Positions 48,487 to 57,805 are shown, numbered from the stretch's first letter. The stretch is 64,000 nucleotides of DNA from Allokutzneria multivorans (GCF_039537405.1 NZ_BAABAL010000020.1:40342-104341), one strand, 5' to 3'. The notes: generated from the letters alone by a model not told the origin. Numbers and translations are program-made.

Positions 48487-50790
48487 GTGAGTCAAGAGGT
48501 CGAATCCGCTTCCACGATGGCGCAGCAGGCCGCGGCCGAGCGGGCGCCGTCGGCGACGAGGCGCGTCAGGGCCAGGCTGGCGCGGCGCATCACCGCTCAG
48601 CGCGCCACCTCGGTCAAGCAGGTGCTGGAGCCGTTGGCCGCCGTGCACCGCGAGCTGCACCCCAAGGCCGACCTGGCGCTGCTGCAGCGCGCCTACGACG
48701 TGGCCGAGGAGAAGCACCGCCACCAGCGCCGCAAGTCCGGTGACCCCTACATCACCCACCCGCTCGCGGTCTCCACCATCCTGGCCGAACTGGGCATGGA
48801 CACCACGACGCTGGTCGCCGCGCTGCTGCACGACACCGTCGAGGACACCGACTACTCGCTGGAGCAGCTGCGCGAGGACTTCGGCGACGTGGTCGCGCAC
48901 CTGGTCGACGGCGTGACCAAGCTGGACAAGGTGAAGCTGGGCGCGGCGGCCGAGGCCGAGACCATCCGCAAGATGGTGATCGCGATGGCCCGCGACCCCA
49001 GGGTGCTGGTGATCAAGCTCTCCGACCGCCTGCACAACATGCGCACCATGCGCTTCCTGCCGCCGGAGAAGCAGGCCCGCAAGGCGCGGGAGACCCTCGA
49101 GGTGCTCTCCCCGCTGGCGCACCGGCTCGGCATGGCCACGGTGAAGTGGGAGCTGGAGGACCTGGCCTTCGCCATCCTCCAGCCGAAGAAGTACGACGAG
49201 ATCGTGCGGCTGGTCGCCAACCGCGCGCCCTCGCGGGACACCTACCTGCGCACGGTGATCGCGGAGATCTCCTCCAACCTCGACAGCGCGCGGATCGTGG
49301 CCAAGGTGGAGGGCCGCCCGAAGCACTACTACTCCATCCACCAGAAGATGATCGTGCGCGGCCGCGACTTCGACGACATCCACGACCTGGTGGGCGTGCG
49401 CATCCAGGTGGACGAGGTGCGCGACTGCTACGCCGCCATGGGCGTGGTGCACGCGCTGTGGCAGCCGATGCCCGGGCGCTTCAAGGACTACATCGCCCAG
49501 CCGCGCTTCGGCGTCTACCAGTCGCTGCACACCACGGTGATCGGGCCGGACGGCAAGCCGCTGGAAGTGCAGATCCGCACGCACGAGATGCACCGCACCG
49601 CCGAGTACGGCATCGCCGCGCACTGGCGGTACAAGGAGACCAAGGGCTCGCACGCCGGGCGCTCCGTCGAGGTCGACGAGATGGCGTGGATGCGCCAGCT
49701 GCTGGACTGGCAGCGCGAGGCCGCCGACCCCGGCGAGTTCCTGGAGTCGCTGCGCTACGAGCTGGCCGGGCGGGAGATCTTCGTCTTCACGCCCAAGGGC
49801 GACGTGATCACGCTGCCCGCCGGCTCCACCCCGGTGGACTTCGCCTACGCCGTGCACACCGAGGTCGGGCACCGCTGCATCGGCGCGCGGGTCAACGGCC
49901 GCCTGGTCGCTCTGGAGCGCAAGCTCGAGAACGGCGAGGTCATCGAGATCTTCACCTCCAAGGCCGAGGGCGCGGGCCCGTCGCGGGACTGGCTGTCCTT
50001 CGCGGCCTCGCCAAGGGCCAAGGCGAAGATCAAGCAGTGGTTCGCCAAGGAGCGCCGCGAGGAGGCCATCGAGGCGGGCAAGGACGCCATCGCCAAGGAG
50101 GTGCGGCGCGTCGGCCTGCCGATGCAGCGCCTGGTGTCGGTGGACTCGATGACCGCGCTGGCCAGGGAGCTGCGCTACCACGACGTCAGCTCGCTCTACG
50201 CCGCCGTCGGTGAGGGCCACGTCGGCGGGCGCTACGTGGTGCAGCGGCTGCTCGCGGTGCTCGGCGGCGTCGAGCACGCCGAGGAGGAGCTGGCCGACCG
50301 CTCCACCCCGTCCACTGTGCAGCGCCGCCGCAACACCGACGCCGGCGTGGTGGTCAAGGGTGTCACCGACGTCTGGGTGAAGCTCGCCCGCTGCTGCACG
50401 CCGGTGCCCGGTGACCAGATCCTCGGCTTCGTCACGCGCGGCGGCGGGGTCAGCGTGCACCGCACCGACTGCACCAACGCCGACGAGCTCCAGGAGTCGC
50501 CGGAGCGGTTGCTGGAGGTGGAGTGGGCGCCATCGGCCTCGTCGATGTTCCTGGTGTCCATCCAGGTCGAGGCGCTCGACCGGCACCGCCTGCTCTCCGA
50601 CGTGACCAAGGTGCTCGCCGACGAGCGGGTGAACATCCTGTCGGCGTCGGTGACCACCTCGCGGGACCGGGTCGCGGTGAGCCGCTTCGCCTTCGAGATG
50701 GGCGATCCCAAGCACCTCGGCCACGTCCTCAAGGTCGTCCGCAACGTCGAGGGCGTCTACGACGTGTACCGGGTGACCTCCGCTTCCTGA
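48487..50790 (+). CDS. relA: Bifunctional (p)ppGpp synthetase/hydrolase (RelA/SpoT)
   Basis: A 767-residue long RSH protein that makes and degrades (p)ppGpp. The HD hydrolase has DPYITHPLAVSTILAELGMD (about residues 87-106) and LLHDTVEDTDYS with the His-Asp pair at 115-116. The synthetase has KVEGRPKHYYSIHQKM, then PGRFKDYIAQPRFGVYQSLH (about 333-352), whose RFKD is the RXKD form of bifunctional enzymes. TGS, helical, CC and ACT domains follow to the end, with RCCTPVPGDQILGFVTRGGG (about 640). Its 3' end meets element copy D, then the convergent P450 gene. Confidence 0.97.
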   Translation: MSQEVESASTMAQQAAAERAPSATRRVRARLARRITAQRATSVKQVLEPLAAVHRELHPKADLALLQRAYDVAEEKHRHQRRKSGDPYITHPLAVSTILAELGMDTTTLVAALLHDTVEDTDYSLEQLREDFGDVVAHLVDGVTKLDKVKLGAAAEAETIRKMVIAMARDPRVLVIKLSDRLHNMRTMRFLPPEKQARKARETLEVLSPLAHRLGMATVKWELEDLAFAILQPKKYDEIVRLVANRAPSRDTYLRTVIAEISSNLDSARIVAKVEGRPKHYYSIHQKMIVRGRDFDDIHDLVGVRIQVDEVRDCYAAMGVVHALWQPMPGRFKDYIAQPRFGVYQSLHTTVIGPDGKPLEVQIRTHEMHRTAEYGIAAHWRYKETKGSHAGRSVEVDEMAWMRQLLDWQREAADPGEFLESLRYELAGREIFVFTPKGDVITLPAGSTPVDFAYAVHTEVGHRCIGARVNGRLVALERKLENGEVIEIFTSKAEGAGPSRDWLSFAASPRAKAKIKQWFAKERREEAIEAGKDAIAKEVRRVGLPMQRLVSVDSMTALARELRYHDVSSLYAAVGEGHVGGRYVVQRLLAVLGGVEHAEEELADRSTPSTVQRRRNTDAGVVVKGVTDVWVKLARCCTPVPGDQILGFVTRGGGVSVHRTDCTNADELQESPERLLEVEWAPSASSMFLVSIQVEALDRHRLLSDVTKVLADERVNILSASVTTSRDRVAVSRFAFEMGDPKHLGHVLKVVRNVEGVYDVYRVTSAS

Positions 50791-50796
50791 GCGTCG

Positions 50797-50937
50797 CGGG
50801 TTGGGGTGTCTTCAAGACCCCCCAACCCCCTTTTCGATCATCGTTATGTGCGTCCTACTTCGGCGTGGTTGAGGGTTTGCCGTCGTTGGAGACCGCTGCG
50901 GTGGGGGTGTGCGGGTCTTGAAGACCGGCGAACCCGG
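50797..50937. repeat. Interspersed element, copy D
   Basis: A near-complete copy between the convergent relA and P450 genes. GTCTTCAAGAC (50808-50818) at the left and GTCTTGAAGAC (50915-50925) at the right, with TTTGCCGTCGTTGGAGACC between them. It starts seven bases after the relA stop. Confidence 0.85.
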
Positions 50938-50959
50938 CGGCGGTCGTGACGTGGTGCGG

Positions 50960-52306
50960 CTAGGCGTTCCTGCGCGTGGGGATCATCGGGATGTCTGCCG
51001 GGGCGACGACGGCGGCCCCGCCGAGCTCGGCGACGGGGGCGTCGGTCTCCGGGCGCAGCCGCCACCGCGAGGCGATCGTGGCGATGTGGATGATCATCTC
51101 CACGCGGGCGAAGAGGTTGCCGGGGCAGGTGTGCGCTCCGCCGCCGAAGGGCACCCACGCGCGCTTGCGCGGCGGAGCCGACAGCTCCGGGTCCCAGCGG
51201 TCGGGGTTCCAGCGGTGCGGCTCGGGGAACCAGCGCTCGTCGCGGCAGACCAGGTGCGGGCTGTAGATCATGAACGCCTTCTTCGGGATGCGCACACCGC
51301 CGAGCACGGTCTCCCGCGCGGCGCGGCGGGTGAGCATCCACGGCGCGTAGGTCCGCAGCGTCTCGTCGACGACCCGTTGCAGGAAGACCAGCCGGGGGAC
51401 GTCCTCGGCGGTGGGTGGGCGCCCGTCCAGGACCCCGTCGAGCTCGGCGTGCAGCCGCGCCTCGGCGTCGGGGTGGTGGGCCAGGTTCTGCAGGGCGAAG
51501 GTCAGCATGTTGCCGGTGGTCTCGGCCCCGGCGAGCAGCAGGGCGATCAGCTCGTCGACGATCTGCGAGTCGGTGAAGCTGTCGCCGGTCTCGTCGTCGC
51601 GCACGCGGATCAGGATCGAGAGCACGTCGCCCTGGTCGGTGGCGTCGGCGCGGTAGGTGGAGATGGCCTCGGCGATGACGAGGCGCAGGCGCTTCGCCGA
51701 GGTGGTGAACCCGCGATTTCCCTTGGTGGGAATGAGATCCAGCACGAAGCCGGGCAGAACGAGCCTGCGGAAGAGGCCCTTCAGGAAGATCGGCAGCAGC
51801 TGGCGGATCTCGCGGGCGGTGTCCTGGTTGGACTCGGCCGCCACCAGCGTCCGCACACCCGTCGCCAGCGCGAGGTCGTTCATCTCGCCCTTGAGCGCGA
51901 TCGGCTCGCCCTCCCGCCACCGCGCGCTCTGCGCGGTCGACAGCTCGCTCATCAGCGTGGTGTAGCCGTTGACCCGCTGCTGGCGGAACGCCGGAGCCAG
52001 CATCCGCCTGCGCTTGCGGTGCTCCTCCCCGCTGAGGGTGCTGGTGCTCTCCCCGATCAGCGGCTTGGTCACGGTGGACAGCAGCCCCTGCTCGTAGGAC
52101 TCCGCGTCGGAGATCAGCATCTGGTGCAGCACGTCGGGGTCGGTCACGACGTAGGCGCTGCGCGGTCCGAGACCGATCCGGACGACGTCGCCGTGCGGTG
52201 CGAGTCCGCGGAAGAACTGTAGTGGGTTTCGCAGAAGTGACAGCGCGTGCCCGGCGAGAAAACGGCGCCCGGGGACGGTGGGAGCAGATATGGCGGCGGT
52301 TTCCAT
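50960..52306 (-). CDS. Cytochrome P450
   Basis: A 448-residue soluble bacterial P450. The heme-binding loop is FGGGAHTCPGNLFARVEM with Cys394 as the iron ligand; the I helix has LLLAGAETTGN (about residues 255) and the K helix ExxR is ETLRTYAPW. It resembles the group that includes pentalenene-type oxygenases, which act on terpenes, but no terpene synthase or redox partner is adjacent. A substrate cannot be given. ATG 52306 opens METAAISAPTVPGRRF. It has its own promoter region of about 100 bp before the next terminator. Confidence 0.92.
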   Translation of the reverse strand: METAAISAPTVPGRRFLAGHALSLLRNPLQFFRGLAPHGDVVRIGLGPRSAYVVTDPDVLHQMLISDAESYEQGLLSTVTKPLIGESTSTLSGEEHRKRRRMLAPAFRQQRVNGYTTLMSELSTAQSARWREGEPIALKGEMNDLALATGVRTLVAAESNQDTAREIRQLLPIFLKGLFRRLVLPGFVLDLIPTKGNRGFTTSAKRLRLVIAEAISTYRADATDQGDVLSILIRVRDDETGDSFTDSQIVDELIALLLAGAETTGNMLTFALQNLAHHPDAEARLHAELDGVLDGRPPTAEDVPRLVFLQRVVDETLRTYAPWMLTRRAARETVLGGVRIPKKAFMIYSPHLVCRDERWFPEPHRWNPDRWDPELSAPPRKRAWVPFGGGAHTCPGNLFARVEMIIHIATIASRWRLRPETDAPVAELGGAAVVAPADIPMIPTRRNA

Positions 52307-52404
52307 GACGCGTCATGGTAGGAAAACGCGCATTTTCTGTCGTTAGGCAGAATGGGGCCGTATATGGGTCATTCCGGTGATGAGATTTGGCGTGGACTGA
52401 AAGG

Positions 52405-52438
52405 CCCGTGACGCGCCCCCGGAGGAGTGCGTCACGGG
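52405..52438 (-). terminator. Terminator of the secreted protein gene
   Basis: CCCGTGACGC and GCGTCACGGG form a perfect 10-bp stem, directly after the stop of the gene at 52447 on the minus strand. Confidence 0.8.
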
Positions 52439-52446
52439 TTCCTCGA

Positions 52447-52875
52447 TCAGCCGACCCTGACCCACTCGGTGCACATGATGCCGCCGCGGTCATCGGTGGC
52501 ACAGCCGCGGTAGAACTGCCCGTAGGACACGGCGTTGGTGCCGACGAAGCCCCTGTCGACGACCACGCGCGGGTCGTGACCGGCGCCGGGGTTGTTCGAC
52601 CGGTCCAGGTACACCGTCATCGGCACCTTCGCGCCGTCCTTGAGCAGGATCACCTGAGCCTCCACCGGGTTGCCGCCCGGCTTCCAGAAGGTCGTGGTGC
52701 TCAGCTTGCCCCAGCCGTTCTCCGCGTTGCACCAGTTGATGTGCTGGTCCGGCGGGAACGGCCCGTTGCCGCAGGTGGCTTCGGCGGAGGCGGGCGTCGC
52801 GGCCAGTCCGGAGAGCGCGGCGCCGAGCACGGCGGCGGCCACGGCGGTTCGGACGTGCCTTTTCTCTGTCTTCAC
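52447..52875 (-). CDS. Small secreted protein with four cysteines
   Basis: A 142-residue exported protein. The Sec signal TAVAAAVLGAALSGLAATPA (cleavage near ASA-EA) precedes a mature part of about 112 residues with cysteines in ATCGNG, NWCNAE, RGCATD and IMCTEW. It contains VILLKDGAKVPMTVYLDRSN and looks like a beta-sandwich. No family is recognised. GTG 52875 is preferred because GAGGGGAA lies 7 bp upstream; an upstream in-frame ATG (52896) would put that site inside the gene. Confidence 0.7.
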   Translation of the reverse strand: MKTEKRHVRTAVAAAVLGAALSGLAATPASAEATCGNGPFPPDQHINWCNAENGWGKLSTTTFWKPGGNPVEAQVILLKDGAKVPMTVYLDRSNNPGAGHDPRVVVDRGFVGTNAVSYGQFYRGCATDDRGGIMCTEWVRVG

Positions 52876-52937
52876 TGAAATTCCCCTCAATTTCACGTGA
52901 ACCTTTTTCGCTATCGCAGGGTTGCGATGGCGCGAGG

Positions 52938-53482
52938 TTAGGGGAACGCGAGTGCCTTGTCAGGCGAACGAGTGAATTGTCTGACTACTTGTCTTGAAAG
53001 GGATTCGCATCCGCGTTCGGACCTGGGAGAACCGTGGGCCCGGTCGCAGCCGTTCTCGGTTGCGGTCCTCGCCCCATGGCGGCGGAGGTCGCCCCGCGCG
53101 TCCTTGAAGCCGCGGTGCTCGTCCGCAGGGCCGCCTGCCCAGCAACGTACGGCTGCCGTTGCCGTTCTCGGGTCGGCGGATGTGGGTGGCGCGCTGGGCT
53201 CGGCGGGGACGGCCAGGTTTGCCTTGCCTGGCAAGGGCTTTCGCCGCACTCCGGCACACTGTCCATAGTGGACTTTCCGCCACTCGTCACCGGCTTCACG
53301 TCGCGCGGCTGCGGGACGCGCTCGACTCAAGTGCTGGCGCGCGCATGCTGATCGCCGCTGACGGTCGCACCGTGGCCGGAATGTCCGGGGTTGTCTGGAT
53401 TTTCGCCGGGCTCCACCTCCCCAGCGCGGTTCTGGTCGCATTCCTCAAGCCTTCGTGAGCCGACTTCGCTACATTCGCCCCC
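52938..53482. other. Region without a supported gene
   Basis: This 545-bp stretch lies before the APC permease gene. Several overlapping open frames exist on both strands, as usual in GC-rich DNA, but none has a start with a ribosome-binding site or a recognisable family. Confidence 0.4.
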
Positions 53483-55471
53483 GTGGATGAGAGCACCAAG
53501 GCGGAGCTGGCGATTCCGGCCTCTGTGGACAGTCCGGTCCGGCCGGCGCCGCCGAAGAGCCGGTTCGCCGCGTGGCTGTTGCAGCACCGGGTCCAACCGG
53601 TCGGCCCGGAGTCCGGCGAGGGCCACGCGACGCCGCAGCCCTGGTGGAAGGTCATGTGCCTCACCGGCGTCGACTACTTCTCCACGCTCTCCTACCTGCC
53701 CGGCATCGCCGCGCTCGCCGCGGGCGCGCTGTCCCCGCTGGCCACACTGCTGATCGTGGCGCTGACGCTGCTCGGCATGCTGCCGATGTACCGCAGGGTG
53801 GCCAGGGAGAGCCCGAACGGCCAGGGCTCGGTGGCGATGCTGGAGGACCTGCTGCCGTTCTGGCGCGGCAAGGTCTTCGTGCTCGTGCTGCTCGGCTTCG
53901 TCGCCACCTCGTGGATCATCACGATCACCCTGTCCTCCGCCGACGCCACGGTGCACGCGCTGGAGAACCCGCTGATGCCGGAGTTCCTGCACGGGCACGA
54001 GGTGCTGATCACCGTGGTGCTGCTGCTGGTGCTCGGCGGCGTGTTCCTGATGGGCTTCAGCGAGGCGGTCAACGTGGCCATCCCGCTGGTCGCGCTCTTC
54101 CTGCTGCTCAACGCGATCACCGTCGTCGCGGCCGTGGTCGGGCTGGTCGCCGAGCCGTTCGCGGTGACCTCGTGGTGGGACGCGCTCACGCACAGCCCCG
54201 GTGGCCTGCCCGGCGCGATCGGCGCGGCCGTGCTGGCGTTCCCGCTGCTGGTGCTCGGCCTCTCCGGCTTCGAGACCGGGGTCAGCATGATGCCGCTGGT
54301 CGCCGCGAAGGGCGAGACCGACCGCGAGCGGCTGGACAACCGCGTCCGCAACACCCGCAAGCTGCTCACCGCCGCCGCCGTGATCATGTCGGTGTACCTG
54401 GTCGCGACGAGCTTCGTGACCACGATGCTCATCCCCGCGCAGGAGTTCGCCGCCGGGGGCAAGGCGAGCGGCCGGGCGATGGCCTACCTGGCGCACCAGC
54501 AGCTCGGCGAGGGCTTCGGCACCGTCTACGACATCAGCAGCATCTTGATCCTGTGGTTCGCGGGCGCCTCCGCGATGGCCGGTCTGATCAACATCGTGCC
54601 GCGCTACCTGCCCTCCTACGGCATGGCGCCGGACTGGGGGCGCGCGGTGCGGCCGGTCGTGCTGGTCTACACCGCGATCAGCATCGGCATCACGATCGCC
54701 TTCGGCGCCGACGTCAACGCGCAGTCCGGCGCCTACGCGACCGGCATCCTGGCGATGATGGTCTCCGGCTCGGTCGCGGTGACGATCTCCGCAGCGCGGC
54801 ACCGGCAGCGCGGCGCGGTCATCGGCTTCGGCGTGCTCACCCTGGTGCTGCTCTACGCCCTGGTGGAGAACGTGATCAAGAAGCCGGACGGCATCGCGAT
54901 CTCGGCCGTCTTCATCGCGGGCATCGTGGTGATCTCGCTGATCTCCCGCGTCACCCGCACCACCGAGCTGCGCGCGGAACGCATCGAGTTCGACGAGACC
55001 GCGCGCCGCTTCGTCACCGATTCGCTCGCCCACGACTCCGCGCTCAACATCATCGCCAACCAGCGGCAGGCCGGGGACAACGCCGAGTACTCCGCGAAGG
55101 AGGCGGCGCAGCGCGGGATGAACCCGGTCCCCGGCTCGGCCGACGTGCTGTTCCTGGAGATCGACGTGGTCGACCCGTCGGACTTCAGCGACGTGCTGTG
55201 CGTGCGCGGCGTGGAGGTCGACGGGCACCGCGTGCTGCGCGCCGACAGCCCCGCGGTGCCCAACGCGATCGCCGCGATCCTGTTGACGCTGCGGGACACC
55301 ACGGGGGTGCGGCCGCGGTGCCACTTCGAGTGGTCGGAGGGCAACCCGCTCACCCACCTGTTCCGCTACCTGATCCTGGGCAAGGGCGACACCGCGCCGG
55401 TGGTCCGGGAGATCCTGCGCACCGCTGAGCAGGACCCGGACCGCCGACCCGCCATCCACGTCGGCGGCTAG
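53483..55471 (+). CDS. APC family permease, 662 residues
   Basis: A large amino-acid/polyamine/organocation-type transporter. It has about 12 hydrophobic helices (about residues 60-510, with GVDYFSTLSYLPGIAALAAG as the first) and a soluble C-terminal region of about 150 residues (about 510-662) with HFEWSEGNPLTHLFRYLILG. The helices match the actinobacterial KUP-like APC group with an added cytosolic tail; the substrate is unknown. GTG 53483 is the start; the ribosome-binding site is weak. Its TAG overlaps that of the convergent SDR gene (CTAG). Confidence 0.8.
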   Translation: MDESTKAELAIPASVDSPVRPAPPKSRFAAWLLQHRVQPVGPESGEGHATPQPWWKVMCLTGVDYFSTLSYLPGIAALAAGALSPLATLLIVALTLLGMLPMYRRVARESPNGQGSVAMLEDLLPFWRGKVFVLVLLGFVATSWIITITLSSADATVHALENPLMPEFLHGHEVLITVVLLLVLGGVFLMGFSEAVNVAIPLVALFLLLNAITVVAAVVGLVAEPFAVTSWWDALTHSPGGLPGAIGAAVLAFPLLVLGLSGFETGVSMMPLVAAKGETDRERLDNRVRNTRKLLTAAAVIMSVYLVATSFVTTMLIPAQEFAAGGKASGRAMAYLAHQQLGEGFGTVYDISSILILWFAGASAMAGLINIVPRYLPSYGMAPDWGRAVRPVVLVYTAISIGITIAFGADVNAQSGAYATGILAMMVSGSVAVTISAARHRQRGAVIGFGVLTLVLLYALVENVIKKPDGIAISAVFIAGIVVISLISRVTRTTELRAERIEFDETARRFVTDSLAHDSALNIIANQRQAGDNAEYSAKEAAQRGMNPVPGSADVLFLEIDVVDPSDFSDVLCVRGVEVDGHRVLRADSPAVPNAIAAILLTLRDTTGVRPRCHFEWSEGNPLTHLFRYLILGKGDTAPVVREILRTAEQDPDRRPAIHVGG

Positions 55472-56394
55472 AAGGCGTTCACGCCGGTCAGCTCGGCCGA
55501 CAGCGCCCACAGCCGCGCTGCCTCGTCGCGGTCCACGGCGTAGGAGCGCACTCCGGGGGCGTCGTCGTCGGAGATCTCGGCGACCTCGCAGTCCTCCAGG
55601 TAGACCCCGCCCAGCTCGGCCAGCCGGGGTGAGGTCGCCGCCCACACCTGGGTCGACGCGCCCTGCTCCGGCGTCTTGAACTCGGGCACGAGCGGGGTGC
55701 CGTTCTCGTCGATCCACCCCCGCTCGACCTGCTCGGCCTTGGTCAGGTGGCGCTGCAACGGCGTCAGGATGCCGCCGGGGTGCAGCGCGAAGGACTGGAC
55801 CCCGAAGGCGTTGAGCTGCACCGCGAACAGCACGTTGGCGGTCTTCGCCTGGCAGTAGGCGGCCCACTTGTCGTAGCCGCGCTCGAACTGCACGTCGTCC
55901 CACCGGATCGGCGAGCTGCGGTGCCCCGCTGAGGACACCGACACCACGCGGGCGTCCTCGGCGAGCACGGGCCGCAGGCGGTTGACCAGCGCGAAGTGCC
56001 CGAGGTGGTTGGTGGCGAACTGCGCCTCCCAGCCGGGGCCGACGCGGGTCTCCGGGCACGCCATGATCCCGGCGTTGTTGATCACCATGTCGGCGCGCCG
56101 CCCCGAGGCCGTGAACCGCTCGGCGAAGCCGCGAACGCTGTCCAGGCCACCGAGGTCGAGCTGGTCGACCTCCGCGATCTCGCCGACCTCGGCCCGCGCG
56201 GCGTCCACCCGCCTGGCGGGGACCACGACGTGGGCACCGGCCGCGGCGAGCGCCCGAGTGGTCTCCAGGCCGAGCCCTGAATACCCCCCGGTGATGATCG
56301 CCAGCTTGCCGGTGAGGTCGATACCGTCTAGCACCTCGTTGGCGGTGCTCCTGGCCCCGAACCCGGAGCCGATCTTGTGCTGAGCCGTTGTCAT
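55468..56394 (-). CDS. SDR family oxidoreductase
   Basis: A 308-residue short-chain dehydrogenase of the retinol-dehydrogenase-like group. ITGGYSGLGLETTRALAAAG (about residues 34-53) binds NAD(P), INNAGIMA is the NAG motif (about 101), and SSAGHRSSPI with YCQAKTAN supplies serine, tyrosine and lysine. The substrate is unknown. It is divergent from a second SDR, and a perfect palindrome lies between them 18 bp before ATG 56394. Confidence 0.9.
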   Translation of the reverse strand: MTTAQHKIGSGFGARSTANEVLDGIDLTGKLAIITGGYSGLGLETTRALAAAGAHVVVPARRVDAARAEVGEIAEVDQLDLGGLDSVRGFAERFTASGRRADMVINNAGIMACPETRVGPGWEAQFATNHLGHFALVNRLRPVLAEDARVVSVSSAGHRSSPIRWDDVQFERGYDKWAAYCQAKTANVLFAVQLNAFGVQSFALHPGGILTPLQRHLTKAEQVERGWIDENGTPLVPEFKTPEQGASTQVWAATSPRLAELGGVYLEDCEVAEISDDDAPGVRSYAVDRDEAARLWALSAELTGVNAF

Positions 56395-56411
56395 GCCTTC
56401 GAGGTTAGGAA

Positions 56412-56427
56412 TTGGAGCGCGCTCCAA
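56412..56427. promoter_or_regulatory. Perfect palindrome TTGGAGCGCGCTCCAA, copy 1
   Basis: TTGGAGCGCGCTCCAA is a perfect 16-bp palindrome in the spacer between the divergent SDR genes. It recurs at 57743-57758, before the aldo-keto reductase. Confidence 0.88.
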
Positions 56428-56449
56428 GTCAAACGCTAGGGGAGTCGGG

Positions 56450-57268
56450 ATGATCTGTCTGGTCACTGGTGCGTCGTCGGGCATCGGCCACGCCACCGCG
56501 CTGGAGCTGCTGAGCGCCGGGCATGTCGTCTATGCGGCTGCGCGGCGTCTTGAGCGCATGGAAGACCTGCGCGCGGCGGGCGCGCACACGGTGGCCATGG
56601 ACGTGACGGACGAGACCGCGACAGAACGCGTCGTTCGCACGATTCTCGAAGAGCAGCACCGGATCGACGTGCTGGTGAACAACGCGGGCGTGGCTCTGCA
56701 CGGCGCTGTCGAGGACGTTCCGCTCAAGCGCGCGCGGGAGCTGTTCGAGGTGAACCTGTTCGGCGCGGCACGCCTGGCACAGCTCGTGCTCCCGTCGATG
56801 CGCGCGCAGCGCTCGGGCACGATCGTCAACGTCTCCTCGATCGGCGGCGAGATCGCGCTCCCGCTCGGCGCCTGGTACTACGCGTCCAAGCACGGCCTCG
56901 AAGCGTTCTCCGACACCCTGCGCCAGGAGGTCGGCCGCTTCGGCATCGACGTGGTCGTCGTCCAGCCCGGCCTGATCGCCACCGAGATCCAGGACGGCAG
57001 CGCGGCGGAGATGCGCGAGCTGTCCGGCCAGGGCCCCTACGCCACGCTCGCCGAGGCGATGGCCGCGCGCACCGAGACCTCGAACGCCCAGCGGCACAGG
57101 CTCTCCGACCCCTCGGTCGTGGCGCGCACCGTGCGCACGGCGGTGGAGACGGACCGGCCGAAGACGCGCTACGTCACCGGCTACATGGGCAAGCTCCTGC
57201 TGCGGCTCAACCGGCTGCTCTCCGACCGGCGCTTCGACAAGGTCGCCACGCGCGGACTGGACGGTTGA
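56450..57268 (+). CDS. SDR family oxidoreductase, second
   Basis: A 272-residue classical SDR. VTGASSGIGHATALELLSAG (about residues 5-24), LVNNAGVALHG (about 81) and the active-site SSIGGEIALPLGAWYYASKH (Ser about 131, Tyr-x3-Lys in YYASK). The later part resembles short-chain dehydrogenases that act on acyl or sterol-like keto groups, but substrate is unknown. ATG 56450 follows GGGGAG. It is followed by a MarR-type gene after a 33-bp spacer with a palindrome. Confidence 0.9.
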   Translation: MICLVTGASSGIGHATALELLSAGHVVYAAARRLERMEDLRAAGAHTVAMDVTDETATERVVRTILEEQHRIDVLVNNAGVALHGAVEDVPLKRARELFEVNLFGAARLAQLVLPSMRAQRSGTIVNVSSIGGEIALPLGAWYYASKHGLEAFSDTLRQEVGRFGIDVVVVQPGLIATEIQDGSAAEMRELSGQGPYATLAEAMAARTETSNAQRHRLSDPSVVARTVRTAVETDRPKTRYVTGYMGKLLLRLNRLLSDRRFDKVATRGLDG

Positions 57269-57269
57269 C

Positions 57270-57285
57270 CTCAACCTGAGTTGAG
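57270..57285. promoter_or_regulatory. Palindrome before the MarR-like gene
   Basis: CTCAACCTGAGTTGAG has perfect 6-bp arms around CTGA, 16 bp before ATG 57302. It is different in sequence from the TTGGAGCGCGCTCCAA pair, so this could be the MarR-like protein's own site. Confidence 0.65.
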
Positions 57286-57301
57286 TTCCTACGGTCGGCG
57301 C

Positions 57302-57736
57302 ATGGACAACGCAGACCTCGCACGCCAACCGATCGGCTACTGGGCGTGGGCCGCGCACAAGGCGGCGGTGACCTTCATCCGCGCGGCCCTCGCCGAGCAC
57401 GACCTCACCCAGCCCCGGTGGTGGGTGCTCAACCAGCTCGCCGAGGGCGACAAGACGCGGGCCGAAGTGACCGCGGTCCTGGAGGGCTACCTCGACGTGG
57501 GCTCGGACCTGCAACCCGAGATCGACGCGGTGCTCGACCGGGGCTGGGCCGCCTCGGGTCCTGCGGAGCTGTCGCTCACCGAGGACGGCAGGGCGCTGCA
57601 CGCGAAGGTCGCCCTGCTGCAACAGGACCTCCGCGCGCGCATCCACGACGGGATCGCCGACGAGGAGTACGTGCGCGTGCTCGAGGTGCTCCAGCGCATG
57701 ATCCACAACGTCGGCGGGAAGGCGTGGCACCACTGA
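57302..57736 (+). CDS. MarR-like winged-helix regulator
   Basis: A 144-residue winged-helix protein. IGYWAWAAHKAAVTFIRAAL (about residues 11-30), RWWVLNQLAEGDKTRAEVTA (about 41-60) and the wing near LSLTEDGRALHAKVALLQQD fit the MarR family with a shortened wing. It could control the SDR/SDR/AKR group or only itself. ATG 57302 has no strong ribosome-binding site; it is the first ATG after the palindrome. Confidence 0.75.
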   Translation: MDNADLARQPIGYWAWAAHKAAVTFIRAALAEHDLTQPRWWVLNQLAEGDKTRAEVTAVLEGYLDVGSDLQPEIDAVLDRGWAASGPAELSLTEDGRALHAKVALLQQDLRARIHDGIADEEYVRVLEVLQRMIHNVGGKAWHH

Positions 57737-57741
57737 CTTGC

Positions 57742-57759
57742 GTTGGAGCGCGCTCCAAC
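57742..57759. promoter_or_regulatory. Perfect palindrome, copy 2, before AKR gene
   Basis: GTTGGAGCGCGCTCCAAC is an 18-bp perfect palindrome whose core equals the 16-bp site at 56412. It lies 47 bp before ATG 57806. Confidence 0.88.
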
Positions 57760-57805
57760 TCGTAGCTTCTCTCTCGAAGGCAGAAACGAGAGGGTGTGAG
57801 CCACG

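Noticed and set aside
48370..50724. Long minus-strand open frame opposite relA
   Set aside because: Antisense shadow of a certain gene; no family features.
53327..56059. Long minus-strand open frame opposite the APC permease and SDR
   Set aside because: Antisense shadow that spans two genes and shows low-complexity His/Arg/Asp composition.
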